NCBI GenBank assembly: GCA_044449065.1
Contig: JBIOHP010000022.1
Coordinates: forward strand, 3,958 to 67,957
DNA: 64,000 nt
From: JBIOHP01 sp044449065
GTDB lineage: Bacteria > Bacteroidota > Ignavibacteria > UBA10030 > SZUA-254
Reading direction: 5' to 3'
In this document: positions 17,581-24,820 of the stretch, piece after piece
How positions within the stretch are numbered: the stretch's first letter is position 1
Layout: each line of letters begins with the position of its first letter
Made by a program: the position numbers and the translations under genes
The notes under the pieces: generated by a model
What the model was told of the DNA's origin: nothing
Seen by the model: only the letters and a program-made list of their open reading frames with translations
Database searches by the model: none

Positions 17581-18660
17581 TTGTATATTCTCATTACGAA
17601 AAGGAACAATTCTATCTTTAAAAACGAACATCAATCATTTGCGCCATGGATTAAAGAATCCCCACCCGGAAGGATTCTTATTGTCCGGCTCCATGCCATC
17701 GGGGACGTCGCGATTACACTTCCGGCAGTGCATGGCTTGCGTAAATTATTGCCCGGCGCAACGATTGACTACCTGACCGGAGCTGATACAGAAAGTCTGG
17801 TGGGAAGTTTGAACGCTATCGATCATACATATGGATTTCCGCAATCCTCAACACGATGGCAGCGGTTCAAAAATGCCGGAGTTATAATAAATAGATTAAA
17901 GAAAAATCGATACGATTTAGTCGTTGATCTTCAACGCAACTGGGTAACGAGGTACATTCGCCGCCGGTTATCGCCGGATGCCTGGGGGGAGTTTGATAGG
18001 TTTACTCTGAAACCCGCAAGTGAGCGTGTATCAGAAACATTCCATAAGTCCGGTTTTCCGAAGTTAGAACCGCAGAATAAAATAAATGTGAAACCCGATG
18101 TAATCCTTCGCGCTCGTAACATTCTTGAAAAGAATGGATGGAGGAACGGCGAGATGTTGGTAGTTCTCAATCCGGCAGGTGCCTGGGAATCCCGCCAATG
18201 GCAAACGGAAAATTATATAAGGTTTGGGAAACAATTATCCGCCCATGTACCCGTTAAGTTTCTGCTTTTGGGAATTGATCGGATGCAGGAACGCGCCGCT
18301 ATAATAGAGAGCGGACTACAACGTAAAATTATCAATTTAGTGAATCGCACTTCCCTCGATGAGGCGTTCGGCATCCAGCAATTTGTATCCTTGATCGTAA
18401 GTGAAGATTCCGGGTTGATGCATCTGGGATGGGTTTCCGGCGTTGCAACGATTGCATTGTTCGGCTCGACGCAGCACCGATGGTCTGCGCCGATGGGGGA
18501 TCATACCGTTTGCCTGCATTCCGGCGATCTCGATTGCGGCGCCTGCATGGAGCCGGTTTGCCGTTATGGCGATACTCATTGCTTGACGCGATTTACCCCT
18601 GAGAGAATAACACAAATCGCTATTGAGCTGCTTTCAAAATTTCCACGGATCATTCGTTAA
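17581..18660 (+). CDS. glycosyltransferase family 9 (heptosyltransferase-like)
   Basis: A 359-residue GT-B enzyme related to ADP-heptose:LPS heptosyltransferases. Family marks are ILIVRLHAIGDVAITLPAV near residue 33, VVDLQRN, VLNPAGAWESRQW, VSEDSGLMHLGW and FGSTQHRWSAP. A Cys-rich tail segment (LDCGACMEPVCRYGDTHCL) is common in this family. It probably acts in lipopolysaccharide-core or surface-glycan synthesis at the cytoplasmic face. The first plausible start is the TTG at 17581; the exact start is unsure because no ATG precedes the conserved core. Confidence 0.87.
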   Translation: MYILITKRNNSIFKNEHQSFAPWIKESPPGRILIVRLHAIGDVAITLPAVHGLRKLLPGATIDYLTGADTESLVGSLNAIDHTYGFPQSSTRWQRFKNAGVIINRLKKNRYDLVVDLQRNWVTRYIRRRLSPDAWGEFDRFTLKPASERVSETFHKSGFPKLEPQNKINVKPDVILRARNILEKNGWRNGEMLVVLNPAGAWESRQWQTENYIRFGKQLSAHVPVKFLLLGIDRMQERAAIIESGLQRKIINLVNRTSLDEAFGIQQFVSLIVSEDSGLMHLGWVSGVATIALFGSTQHRWSAPMGDHTVCLHSGDLDCGACMEPVCRYGDTHCLTRFTPERITQIAIELLSKFPRIIR

Positions 18661-18670
18661 CACACCCCGT

Positions 18671-18716
18671 CTCCCGACTGCCGTTGGGAGCCACCCCTTT
18701 GAAGAGGGGATTGTTA
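18671..18716. repeat. hairpin pair next to the DUF559 cassette
   Basis: CTCCC/GGGAG hairpin (18671-18690) followed by CCCCTTTGAAGAGGGG (about 18695-18710). The CCCCTCT...AGAGGGG theme resembles the ends of the cassette at 18792-19231. Confidence 0.55.
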
Positions 18717-18791
18717 ACCGAAAGTGCATGTATTGCGATGATGACACTTTACGTAATGTTTAGAAAAAAAACTTTATCGCCGAAGGCGAAT

Positions 18792-18827
18792 CCCCTCTAT
18801 GAGAGGGGAATTAAAGGGGTGTGTCAG
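18792..18827 (+). repeat. left inverted repeat of DUF559 cassette
   Basis: Begins with the palindrome CCCCTCTATGAGAGGGG and continues to GGGGTGTGTCAG. It is an inverted copy of 19199-19231 with about four differences, including short indels. It contains the stop codon of the DUF559 gene and encodes its last residues. Confidence 0.85.
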
Positions 18828-19191
18828 GTGCGTGAGTATTTATCCATTCTTCTATCGCAGTTACTACTCCAGCGAGGTTATGCTTCACATCTCTATCCGT
18901 AAATCTGAGAAGATGTACTCCTAACGATTCTAACCGCTGTTGCCGTGCAACATCTTCGTCATATTTTTCATCATGGCTGCGTCCGTCTATTTCAATGGCG
19001 AGTGACAACTCACTGCAATAAAAATCAATAATGTACTTATCGATAGGTTTTTGCCGGTGGAAATCATATCCGCATAACTGTTTGCCTTTGAGCTGCTGCC
19101 ATAACAATACCTCTGATAACGTGCTGTGGTTTCGCAAATTGCGTGCGAGGATTTTGAGGTTTTTATTGTATGGGATAATTTTGCGTTTCAA
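18811..19191 (-). CDS. DUF559 (Vsr-like) endonuclease, intact
   Basis: A 126-residue stand-alone REase_MTES_1575/DUF559 protein, related to very-short-patch repair nucleases and the PD-(D/E)XK fold. Motifs are LSEVLLWQQLKGKQ (about 26-39), YIIDFYC (53-59) and LAIEIDGRSHD (64-74), giving the D...E-x-D/H acidic core, then LGVHLLRFTD. It begins with TTG at 19191, which yields the usual MKRKIIPYN opening of the family; an in-frame stop lies just upstream. The last residues APDTPL and the TAA are encoded inside the left inverted repeat, and the right repeat starts 8 bp before the start codon. Substrate and role are unknown; the repeat-bounded layout suggests a mobile or self-maintaining unit. Confidence 0.9.
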   Translation of the reverse strand: MKRKIIPYNKNLKILARNLRNHSTLSEVLLWQQLKGKQLCGYDFHRQKPIDKYIIDFYCSELSLAIEIDGRSHDEKYDEDVARQQRLESLGVHLLRFTDRDVKHNLAGVVTAIEEWINTHAPDTPL

Positions 19192-19198
19192 AATTTAA

Positions 19199-19231
19199 CT
19201 GACACACCCCTTAATCCCCTCTCGAGAGGGG
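19199..19231 (-). repeat. right inverted repeat of DUF559 cassette
   Basis: CTGACACACCCC followed by CCCCTCTCGAGAGGGG; an inverted partner of 18792-18827. Together they bound a unit of about 440 bp containing one gene. Confidence 0.85.
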
Positions 19232-19332
19232 AATTGTAACCAATCTCTATCTTACGTGTAATAAGTAGTGCTGTAACCAAGTTACTAATTGCCATTGAAG
19301 TAATGGAAATAGATGGCTTCATAATATAAATT

Positions 19333-20094
19333 TCAATTCTTTTTTGTTCTTAATTCAAAGAATTTCTCGCTTATTCTTTCGAGAAAAAATGTTCTCTCAA
19401 AAAAGGAACAATATTGGTGTGATTTAGTTTGTTCGGACGGAGAAAAAGCTGCGGAGGGTCCGAATCCATCAGCTACAATTAATAACCAATGTCCGTTACA
19501 TTTAGGTAGATATTTTTTCCTTTTCTTATTTTTATCATCGATCTCCTTTTGGAGTTCGTCAATAAAATCAGACTGTCCCATTCCCGAGCCGCTTGTACCC
19601 CAGAAGTCGTCATACCCCTTGGCGATCCTAATATATGCTATTTTCTCGGAAAAGATTCGTTCAGAATTGTTTCTATAATCGATCGTTATTATAGGATTAG
19701 CAAATAATGCCGATTCTGAAACTATCCTTGCTAATTCGTTTGCAATAGATCGTCTGTTCCGTTTGACCAAGATAGCTTGGAATAGGAATGCGACGTTTAC
19801 ATTGAGTGGAGGAAGGTTTTTCTTTTTGTAAATCGTGTGAGCTAATTGAACGATTAGTTCGCTTTCAGACTCAAGGGCTTGGGGCGGAGGAAAGTTGTTA
19901 GATCTTTTTTGAAAGAGTCTGGTAATTTCTATACCGGTGACACTGTTCGAACCATGCACTTGAAAATCTGGACCTTCGCCGTGGATGATTTCACCTTCTG
20001 GAAAATCTCGATATAGTTTTTTGAAGACATCTAAAAAATATCGTTCCAATTCCTTCTTCGCTGATTTCGATAGATCCGGACTCTTCCTATTCAT
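19333..20094 (-). CDS. unknown protein with PD-(D/E)XK nuclease-like motif
   Basis: A 253-residue soluble protein that I do not recognise. Residues 40-58 read as a nuclease-like core: EGPDF (Pro42, Asp43), a short turn, then GIEITR (Glu56, Thr58). This resembles PD-(D/E)XK enzymes in which Lys is replaced. Later segments are basic (KKKNLPP, DKNKKRKKYLPK), with GHWLLIVADG near residue 206. There is no signal peptide. It starts immediately after the GH47 stop codon (TAG then ATG), so the two are likely translated from one message although the functions seem unrelated. Confidence is high that it is coding and low for the nuclease reading. Confidence 0.7.
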   Translation of the reverse strand: MNRKSPDLSKSAKKELERYFLDVFKKLYRDFPEGEIIHGEGPDFQVHGSNSVTGIEITRLFQKRSNNFPPPQALESESELIVQLAHTIYKKKNLPPLNVNVAFLFQAILVKRNRRSIANELARIVSESALFANPIITIDYRNNSERIFSEKIAYIRIAKGYDDFWGTSGSGMGQSDFIDELQKEIDDKNKKRKKYLPKCNGHWLLIVADGFGPSAAFSPSEQTKSHQYCSFFERTFFLERISEKFFELRTKKN

Positions 20095-21447
20095 CTACTC
20101 CCCACTTCTCTTTATCGGGTGGGCTTCGGTATTAAAGATCACTTTATCAAAATCAATCGCTTTATCTTCGGACATGAGGAGGTAAAGGTATTTCATGGTT
20201 TCGGCGAGGAAGAAACTTTCCATTTGATCGCGTTTTTCGTGTGTGGCGACGTCTTTCAAAGCGGCGTATCCGTCGTCGGTGCGGCAATATTTTACCAGGT
20301 CATTGTAAAACGTTTCGCCCATCTTGAGGTATTTGGGATCGTGCGTATAGTGGTATAAATAATACGCAGATTCAATTACTTCGGGACGCAGGACATACGT
20401 TGGGTACGTGACTTTCATCGTTGTGTAATCAATTTCCTCGGGCTCGATACCGTAGAGATTCCACATCTTGAACGCATTATCTTCGAGTTTAACTGCGCGA
20501 TCAAGATCGCCGGATAGGGCGAGTTCGGCGGGGAAGAACGCGTCCAGCGCGCCGAATCGCGTGCCGGTTTCTTTGCCCGTTTCCATATCCACCTGTCTGT
20601 ACCATAATCCTCCATGGCTCGTATCGGCAAGATAGGTATTGATTGCCGTTATGCTGCTATCCCACATCGCTTTACAATCTTTATCATTGAAGAGGATGGA
20701 GCATTTTAATAAATACTCATAGTATGAATCGATGGCGCCGCTGATATGACTGCTTTTATCCGTCCATTCTCCCGTTTCAACATTGATCCATGTTCCGACG
20801 AGGCCGATTTTCGACCGGTGATTAAAACATGCTGTCTGCGCTTGCTTTGCTTTCTCGAAATACACCGGATTGCCGGTTATCTTGCTGAGCGTTCCGAACT
20901 CAATTAACGCGGTCCCGATTTCCGCAGGATTATTGATCGAATCGCGGATGGCTCCAGTCCGTAAATTCACATAGCGGTAGGGCATTCCCGTTTTTGAATT
21001 AAACACCGGGAGGAGCCGCTTGCCGAGGTCTTCGGCTAAATCTAAAAACCGCTTATCTCCATCGAGTTGATATGCGGATAACAGTCCGCCTAAAAGCCGG
21101 ATAGTGATTTCAAAACTTTGTATCTCAAAATCACGGTCAAACGAGAGTTCTTTAAAAATCAATTCTTTCGCCTCGCCGGCTTCTTTGGTTAAGCCCATGA
21201 GCTCCATGGTGTCGAACGCGTCAACGGGAGTCATCAGGAGGGATGCTTTGTGCCAATCGCGATACGATTTGCTGAGGGGTTTCAGCGCGTCATGTCCCCA
21301 CGCATATTGTTTATAGCCGTTCCAGCCGTGGAGGAATTCTGTTTTAACCATATCGGCGGTTACGATCCGATCCTGGGCATGGATAGTGATGCTCATTGAC
21401 AGGGTGATAAGGAGTGTGAGCGAAAAAGATAATATAGAGCGTTTCAT
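20095..21447 (-). CDS. glycoside hydrolase family 47 (alpha-1,2-mannosidase)
   Basis: A secreted 450-residue enzyme with a signal peptide (1-24, ending ITIHAQ). GH47 enzymes remove alpha-1,2-mannose with inversion and need calcium. All key positions appear intact: the general acid Glu113 in SFEITIRLLGGLLSAY, Asp240 in SGAIDSYYEYLLK, Glu356 in LRPEVIES, and the calcium-binding Thr440 in FNTEAHP. The opening NGYKQYAWGHD and TPVDAFDTMELMGL are classic. The family is mainly eukaryotic with scattered bacterial members such as in Caulobacter. The likely substrate is alpha-mannan or eukaryotic N-glycans. It is followed at once by the nuclease-like gene. Confidence 0.93.
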   Translation of the reverse strand: MKRSILSFSLTLLITLSMSITIHAQDRIVTADMVKTEFLHGWNGYKQYAWGHDALKPLSKSYRDWHKASLLMTPVDAFDTMELMGLTKEAGEAKELIFKELSFDRDFEIQSFEITIRLLGGLLSAYQLDGDKRFLDLAEDLGKRLLPVFNSKTGMPYRYVNLRTGAIRDSINNPAEIGTALIEFGTLSKITGNPVYFEKAKQAQTACFNHRSKIGLVGTWINVETGEWTDKSSHISGAIDSYYEYLLKCSILFNDKDCKAMWDSSITAINTYLADTSHGGLWYRQVDMETGKETGTRFGALDAFFPAELALSGDLDRAVKLEDNAFKMWNLYGIEPEEIDYTTMKVTYPTYVLRPEVIESAYYLYHYTHDPKYLKMGETFYNDLVKYCRTDDGYAALKDVATHEKRDQMESFFLAETMKYLYLLMSEDKAIDFDKVIFNTEAHPIKRSGE

Positions 21448-21617
21448 GAGGCGCCTTAATTTGTTGGGTTAGCGTTTAACAGATTTTTTTATGATTACGA
21501 ACCGATATGTACCCGGTTCAAGGAGGCAAAATTATATCACGGATGAACTTCACTACTGCAGGCGCCGGGGGAATTGCCGGATAAGATGAGAGTGTTTTAC
21601 CCGTATCTGAGAAGTAT

Positions 21618-21863
21618 TCAAATATTTTGCGGGAATTCTTCAGCGGATGCAATGAAGAATCTTGAGCAAATATCGCCGGCGAACTTTCCGGTTTTTCTGC
21701 ATTCGGAAAAATGTTTTTTAAGCTCCTCGAAATCCTGTGATTGAGGAGTAAAACAAAAATTTTCAAGCTTATCAGAACAAGCCAAACAAAACGTGACGTT
21801 GTTCTTTACTGAATTCTCGTCTATCCAATTATAATTTTCAGGTGGTAGATATCGTTGACGCAT
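21618..21863 (-). CDS. small hypothetical Cys-containing protein
   Basis: An 81-residue frame, 28 bp downstream of the STAS gene on the same strand, with FCLACSDKLENFCF (a C-x2-C-x7-C pattern) and KKHFSECRKTG. It could be a small zinc-binding protein. No family is recognised and an overlapping frame (21518-21766) is about as long, so coding status is uncertain. Confidence 0.35.
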   Translation of the reverse strand: MRQRYLPPENYNWIDENSVKNNVTFCLACSDKLENFCFTPQSQDFEELKKHFSECRKTGKFAGDICSRFFIASAEEFPQNI

Positions 21864-21891
21864 TTCTGTTGTGCGCTATCCCTGAAAATTC

Positions 21892-22236
21892 TTAGGAGGT
21901 ACTACGGTTGGCTAATGCGCTCTTCATAGAACGATATCCATTGAAGACGGTATCAAGTTTCGTCAAACTCATCACGCGTTTGACGTCCTTTTTGATGCCG
22001 ACAAGCTGGATATCTCCGCCGATTTTCCGCACAGTCGAAAGCACACAGACTAATGCTCCAAGTCCGCAACTGTTGATATACTTAACTCCGGAGAAGTCGA
22101 TGATGATCTGTTTCTTATTTTCTTCAAGAAGGAGTCCTACCTTGTCGCGCAGCGCCATTTGTTCCACCTCGCTGATAAAGTCGCCCTCCAAAGTCAGGAT
22201 GCTGAATCCTGCATCGTGTTTGAGGTTAATGTTCAT
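21892..22236 (-). CDS. anti-sigma factor antagonist-like STAS protein
   Basis: A 114-residue single STAS domain (SpoIIAA/RsbV type). It carries the phosphorylation-loop sequence IIIDFSGVKYINSCGLGAL, in which the Ser of NSCGLG matches the regulatory serine. Such proteins switch partners with an anti-sigma kinase in stress or motility control. No kinase or phosphatase gene is adjacent. ATG at 22236 (MNINLKHDAGF) is preferred, with GGAAGGGCG just upstream; a start at 22263 would add nine residues. Confidence 0.88.
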   Translation of the reverse strand: MNINLKHDAGFSILTLEGDFISEVEQMALRDKVGLLLEENKKQIIIDFSGVKYINSCGLGALVCVLSTVRKIGGDIQLVGIKKDVKRVMSLTKLDTVFNGYRSMKSALANRSTS

Positions 22237-22330
22237 AGGTTCGCCCTTCCAATACTGATGCAACTATGTTACTCGATTTAGAAAAACTATCCGATTGAAT
22301 GGTACACGAATGTACTAAATTAAACGAAAT

Positions 22331-22359
22331 AAAAAAAGCTCTCACGAGGAGAGCTTTTT
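22331..22359 (-). terminator. intrinsic terminator
   Basis: An AAGCTCTC/GAGAGCTT stem with a run of seven T on the minus strand and five on the plus strand. It serves the minus-strand propeller gene (22608-23630). Confidence 0.75.
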
Positions 22360-22451
22360 GAATTGAATTTCCGTTCATCACGGAATGCCATAATTCACAA
22401 AATTACGTTGAATTCAAGGTATTTTACGCTCATGGTACAGGTAATAACCGG

Positions 22452-22523
22452 TTATTGTTTCCCAAGTATCAGTATCGTAAAACTATCTTTTACCATCTTC
22501 GTGCGGACGCAGAGGACGACCGT
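22452..22523 (-). pseudogene. 3' remnant of a second copy of the propeller gene
   Basis: The minus strand translates to MVKDSFTILILGKQ-stop, against MVKDSFTIIILGK-stop at the end of the intact gene at 22608. The DNA is also clearly alignable. This is what is left of a tandem paralogue whose body has been lost. Confidence 0.7.
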
Positions 22524-22607
22524 TCGTTAAACTTTGTACAGCAATCCTGACAAAACGGCATCGTTGTGCAGCAATGCTGGCGCTTTGCTGCACAAAAACG
22601 ACCTATT

Positions 22608-23630
22608 TTATTTTCCGAGTATGATGATGGTAAAACTGTCCTTTACCATCTGCGGGCGCGGACGCGGATTTTCTTTCGTTGCATCCGGCGCCTTGCCGAA
22701 CTCAGCCCCTGAGAGATATATGCGGTGAGATTTCGGATCGAGCGACATGGTGCGTGAACGCGTCTGTGTTTTTACGTTATCGATAACCGTAAACTTATCG
22801 GGAGCATCCTCGCGCACAACGGTCATCGTACCTTCGCCGTTCGAGCTGAATGCAAGATGCGTTTCGGGATCGTAGCCGGCTGCATCGGGACCATCGCCGA
22901 TTGCGGGGTTGCCGACAACCTTTCCGGAATCGTAGTTTGAGACGATCATATACTTGTTGCTGCAGACGGAGAAGAGGAGATGGTGTTCGCGATCGATTGC
23001 CAGCCCCGAAGCTTCTTCACCGGGCGCTATGGGCCACGACGTCAATACTTTTAACTCTTTGGAATCGAATGCCGTGATGGTGCTTTTGTCTTCGATGTTC
23101 ACAAAAATTTTCCCGCTTCCATCTGCCTGCGCAAACTCCGGTTTGCCCCCGAGGGGGATTGTTCCTACCACTGAATCGGCTGCCGCGTCGATTGCGGTGG
23201 CGTCGTTGCTTCTTCCGTTAAAGGTGAAAACCCGTTTCGAGGCATCGTCATAAATAATAGCGTCGGGATTCAGACCTTTGATTTTGATAACCTTCAAGGT
23301 TTGCAGGGTCTTCAGGTCGAACACCGTCACCGCAGTGTCCCTGCCGTCGCTGATGTACCCTTTGTTGAATTCGTGCGCCAATGCGATTCCGTGGACGCCA
23401 TTGGTGTTGGGAATATCGCCTGCAAGCGTTTTCTTCTCCATGTCCATCACCTGAACATGAGTGCCGCGGGAAATAAAGAGCATTCCGGTCGCGGGATCGG
23501 CGTTGAGATAATCCCAGCCGCCCTCGCCGCCTAATTTAACTTTATCGAGAATTTTATACCCTGAATCCTGCGAGGATGCAAGACAGATAAGGAGCAAAAC
23601 TGATGATAGTATGATGAAATATTTTCGCAT
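22608..23630 (-). CDS. secreted YncE-like beta-propeller protein
   Basis: A 340-residue protein with a signal peptide (1-20, MRKYFIILSSVLLLICLASS) and seven-bladed YVTN/YncE-type repeats such as GYISDGRDTAVTVFDLKTLQ and KRVFTFNGRSNDATAID. The function is unknown; relatives are exported and some bind DNA or metal-linked ligands. ATG at 23630 is chosen because the signal peptide begins there, with AAAGG upstream. A direct-repeat box at 23720-23736, shared with the two-component operon at 53-55 kb, suggests common control. A truncated second copy lies downstream. Confidence 0.85.
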   Translation of the reverse strand: MRKYFIILSSVLLLICLASSQDSGYKILDKVKLGGEGGWDYLNADPATGMLFISRGTHVQVMDMEKKTLAGDIPNTNGVHGIALAHEFNKGYISDGRDTAVTVFDLKTLQTLKVIKIKGLNPDAIIYDDASKRVFTFNGRSNDATAIDAAADSVVGTIPLGGKPEFAQADGSGKIFVNIEDKSTITAFDSKELKVLTSWPIAPGEEASGLAIDREHHLLFSVCSNKYMIVSNYDSGKVVGNPAIGDGPDAAGYDPETHLAFSSNGEGTMTVVREDAPDKFTVIDNVKTQTRSRTMSLDPKSHRIYLSGAEFGKAPDATKENPRPRPQMVKDSFTIIILGK

Positions 23631-23719
23631 GGTGAACCTTTCTATGATAGTTGTGCGGATTGAGTATGACGTATTCAATATACGAAGTTCCTTGAAGAGT
23701 TGAAAGATAGGATTTTTAG

Positions 23720-23736
23720 ATGAAAATCAGATGAAG
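23720..23736 (-). promoter_or_regulatory. candidate response-regulator box C
   Basis: ATGAAA (23720) and ATGAAG (23731) as a direct repeat with an exact 11-bp step, 90 bp upstream of the propeller gene. Same pattern as 53401-53417 and 55604-55620. Confidence 0.5.
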
Positions 23737-23753
23737 AAAGGATTAAAATCGCT

Positions 23754-23786
23754 GTGAAAATAACGCCCATCCGATTGTTATTTTCA
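23754..23786 (-). terminator. terminator-like hairpin
   Basis: TGAAAATAAC/GTTATTTTCA inverted repeat about 50 bp beyond the stop codon at 23838. The T-run is imperfect. Confidence 0.4.
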
Positions 23787-23837
23787 GAAGGTTCGGGCAT
23801 CCAAGATTATACTTGCTACCAACGGCTTCTATCGACC

Positions 23838-24443
23838 TCATTCATTTTTTGCGAACTCTACGCGAATGCTGTGAGGCGCTGTAACATTTTCGAAGGTGTA
23901 GAATTCGACCGCCTCCATTTTCACGCCGTCGATAATAACTTTACTGATGGAATATCCGGGCGCCGGTATCATTGTGAATGATTGCTCTCCCCCATAAGGG
24001 AGCGTAATAGTTCCGCTGGGTGTGATTGTTCCGTATGCTCCCGCTGCCGCAGTAATAGTAATGCTGTCGCGCGTATCCTGAGCCGGGGAGACGAAGCCGG
24101 ATTGCGCAGTGTCCGATGAAGGCGCGGCGTCGGTATCTTTCGCGAACGCGGCGGCAATTGTATGATTGTGAGAAACGTTACTGAACGTATAGGAGGTATC
24201 ATGTTCGATCGCATCTCCGTCGATGAGCAAGTTAACTATGTTATATCCTGCATCCGGTTTGATCGAGAACGCCTGAATGCCGCCCCCGGTCACGGGTATA
24301 ATCCCCGAAGGAGAAATTGAACCATGCTTTCCGGATGAAGCGGTAATTGTATATGTATTGCCCTGACCGGATGTTTGGCAGATTACAGAAATGGGCAGAA
24401 CATACATCATGATTGCGATGTATATCTTGAATATGTTTCTCAT
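23838..24443 (-). CDS. secreted protein with two InlB B-repeat-like domains
   Basis: A 201-residue protein with a signal peptide (1-23) followed by two tandem repeats of about 70 residues. Each has the pattern YTITA..G.HGSISPSG...Y.I..L.IDG. The second ends EFYTFENVTAPHSIRVEFAK. This is the divergent InlB B-repeat (beta-grasp) module seen in secreted or surface proteins. There is no T9SS sorting domain, so it may be periplasmic or surface-exposed by another route. ATG at 24443 (MRNIFKIYIAIMMYV) starts the signal peptide. Confidence 0.75.
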   Translation of the reverse strand: MRNIFKIYIAIMMYVLPISVICQTSGQGNTYTITASSGKHGSISPSGIIPVTGGGIQAFSIKPDAGYNIVNLLIDGDAIEHDTSYTFSNVSHNHTIAAAFAKDTDAAPSSDTAQSGFVSPAQDTRDSITITAAAGAYGTITPSGTITLPYGGEQSFTMIPAPGYSISKVIIDGVKMEAVEFYTFENVTAPHSIRVEFAKNE

Positions 24444-24820
24444 AGTGATTTCCGTTTGTGGTGAAGTTTTATATACATGCTTTGGATTATGGTGCGCTAC
24501 TCTATAACAATCATGCCAGAGATAAAATAAAACCGGCTGAGAAAAACAGGTCAAAACTGCTCATAAATGGCTTTATTAACAAATGTCGCGTTTGGGAAGA
24601 AAACGGATTGTCTATTAATATGGACATAATGACTCGAAGCGTGGACGGTAAACGAAATAAAATAAGGGACAATAGAACGGTATTTAGAAAATCAAGATGA
24701 GTCATTCCGATCCCGATTTCATCGGGACGGAATGACTCATCTTCTGAGATCGAATTGATTCATTACAGTTCAATATCTTTTCGACACGCTGCAAAATCTC
24801 CGATAAAGTGATTTCATTCT
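24444..24820. other. non-coding gap with R1-type hairpin
   Basis: Contains a near-perfect 24-bp-arm hairpin (24694-24743; AAGATGAGTCATTCCGATCC and its inverse), a fragment of repeat family R1. Otherwise AT-rich with no gene seen. Confidence 0.6.
24694..24743. repeat. R1-family hairpin
   Basis: Inverted arms GATGAGTCATTCCGATCCCG and CGGGACGGAATGACTCATC around a TTTCA loop. It shares the AATGAGTCAT module with 6196-6324, 26297 and 41281. Confidence 0.8.

Larger units (their letters stand above)
22237..22607. other. gap with terminator, gene remnant and palindromes
   Basis: No intact gene. It contains a terminator (22331-22359), a 14-bp palindrome AATAACCGGTTATT (22443-22456), the remnant of a duplicated propeller gene (22452-22523) and a GCAGCAATGCTGGCGCTTTGC-type hairpin (about 22557-22582) related to those at 30.3 and 42.2 kb. 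Confidence 0.6.

Noticed and set aside
21518..21766. Alternative minus-strand frame overlapping the small Cys protein
   Set aside because: No family resemblance; the other frame is closer to the upstream gene, but neither is strongly supported.
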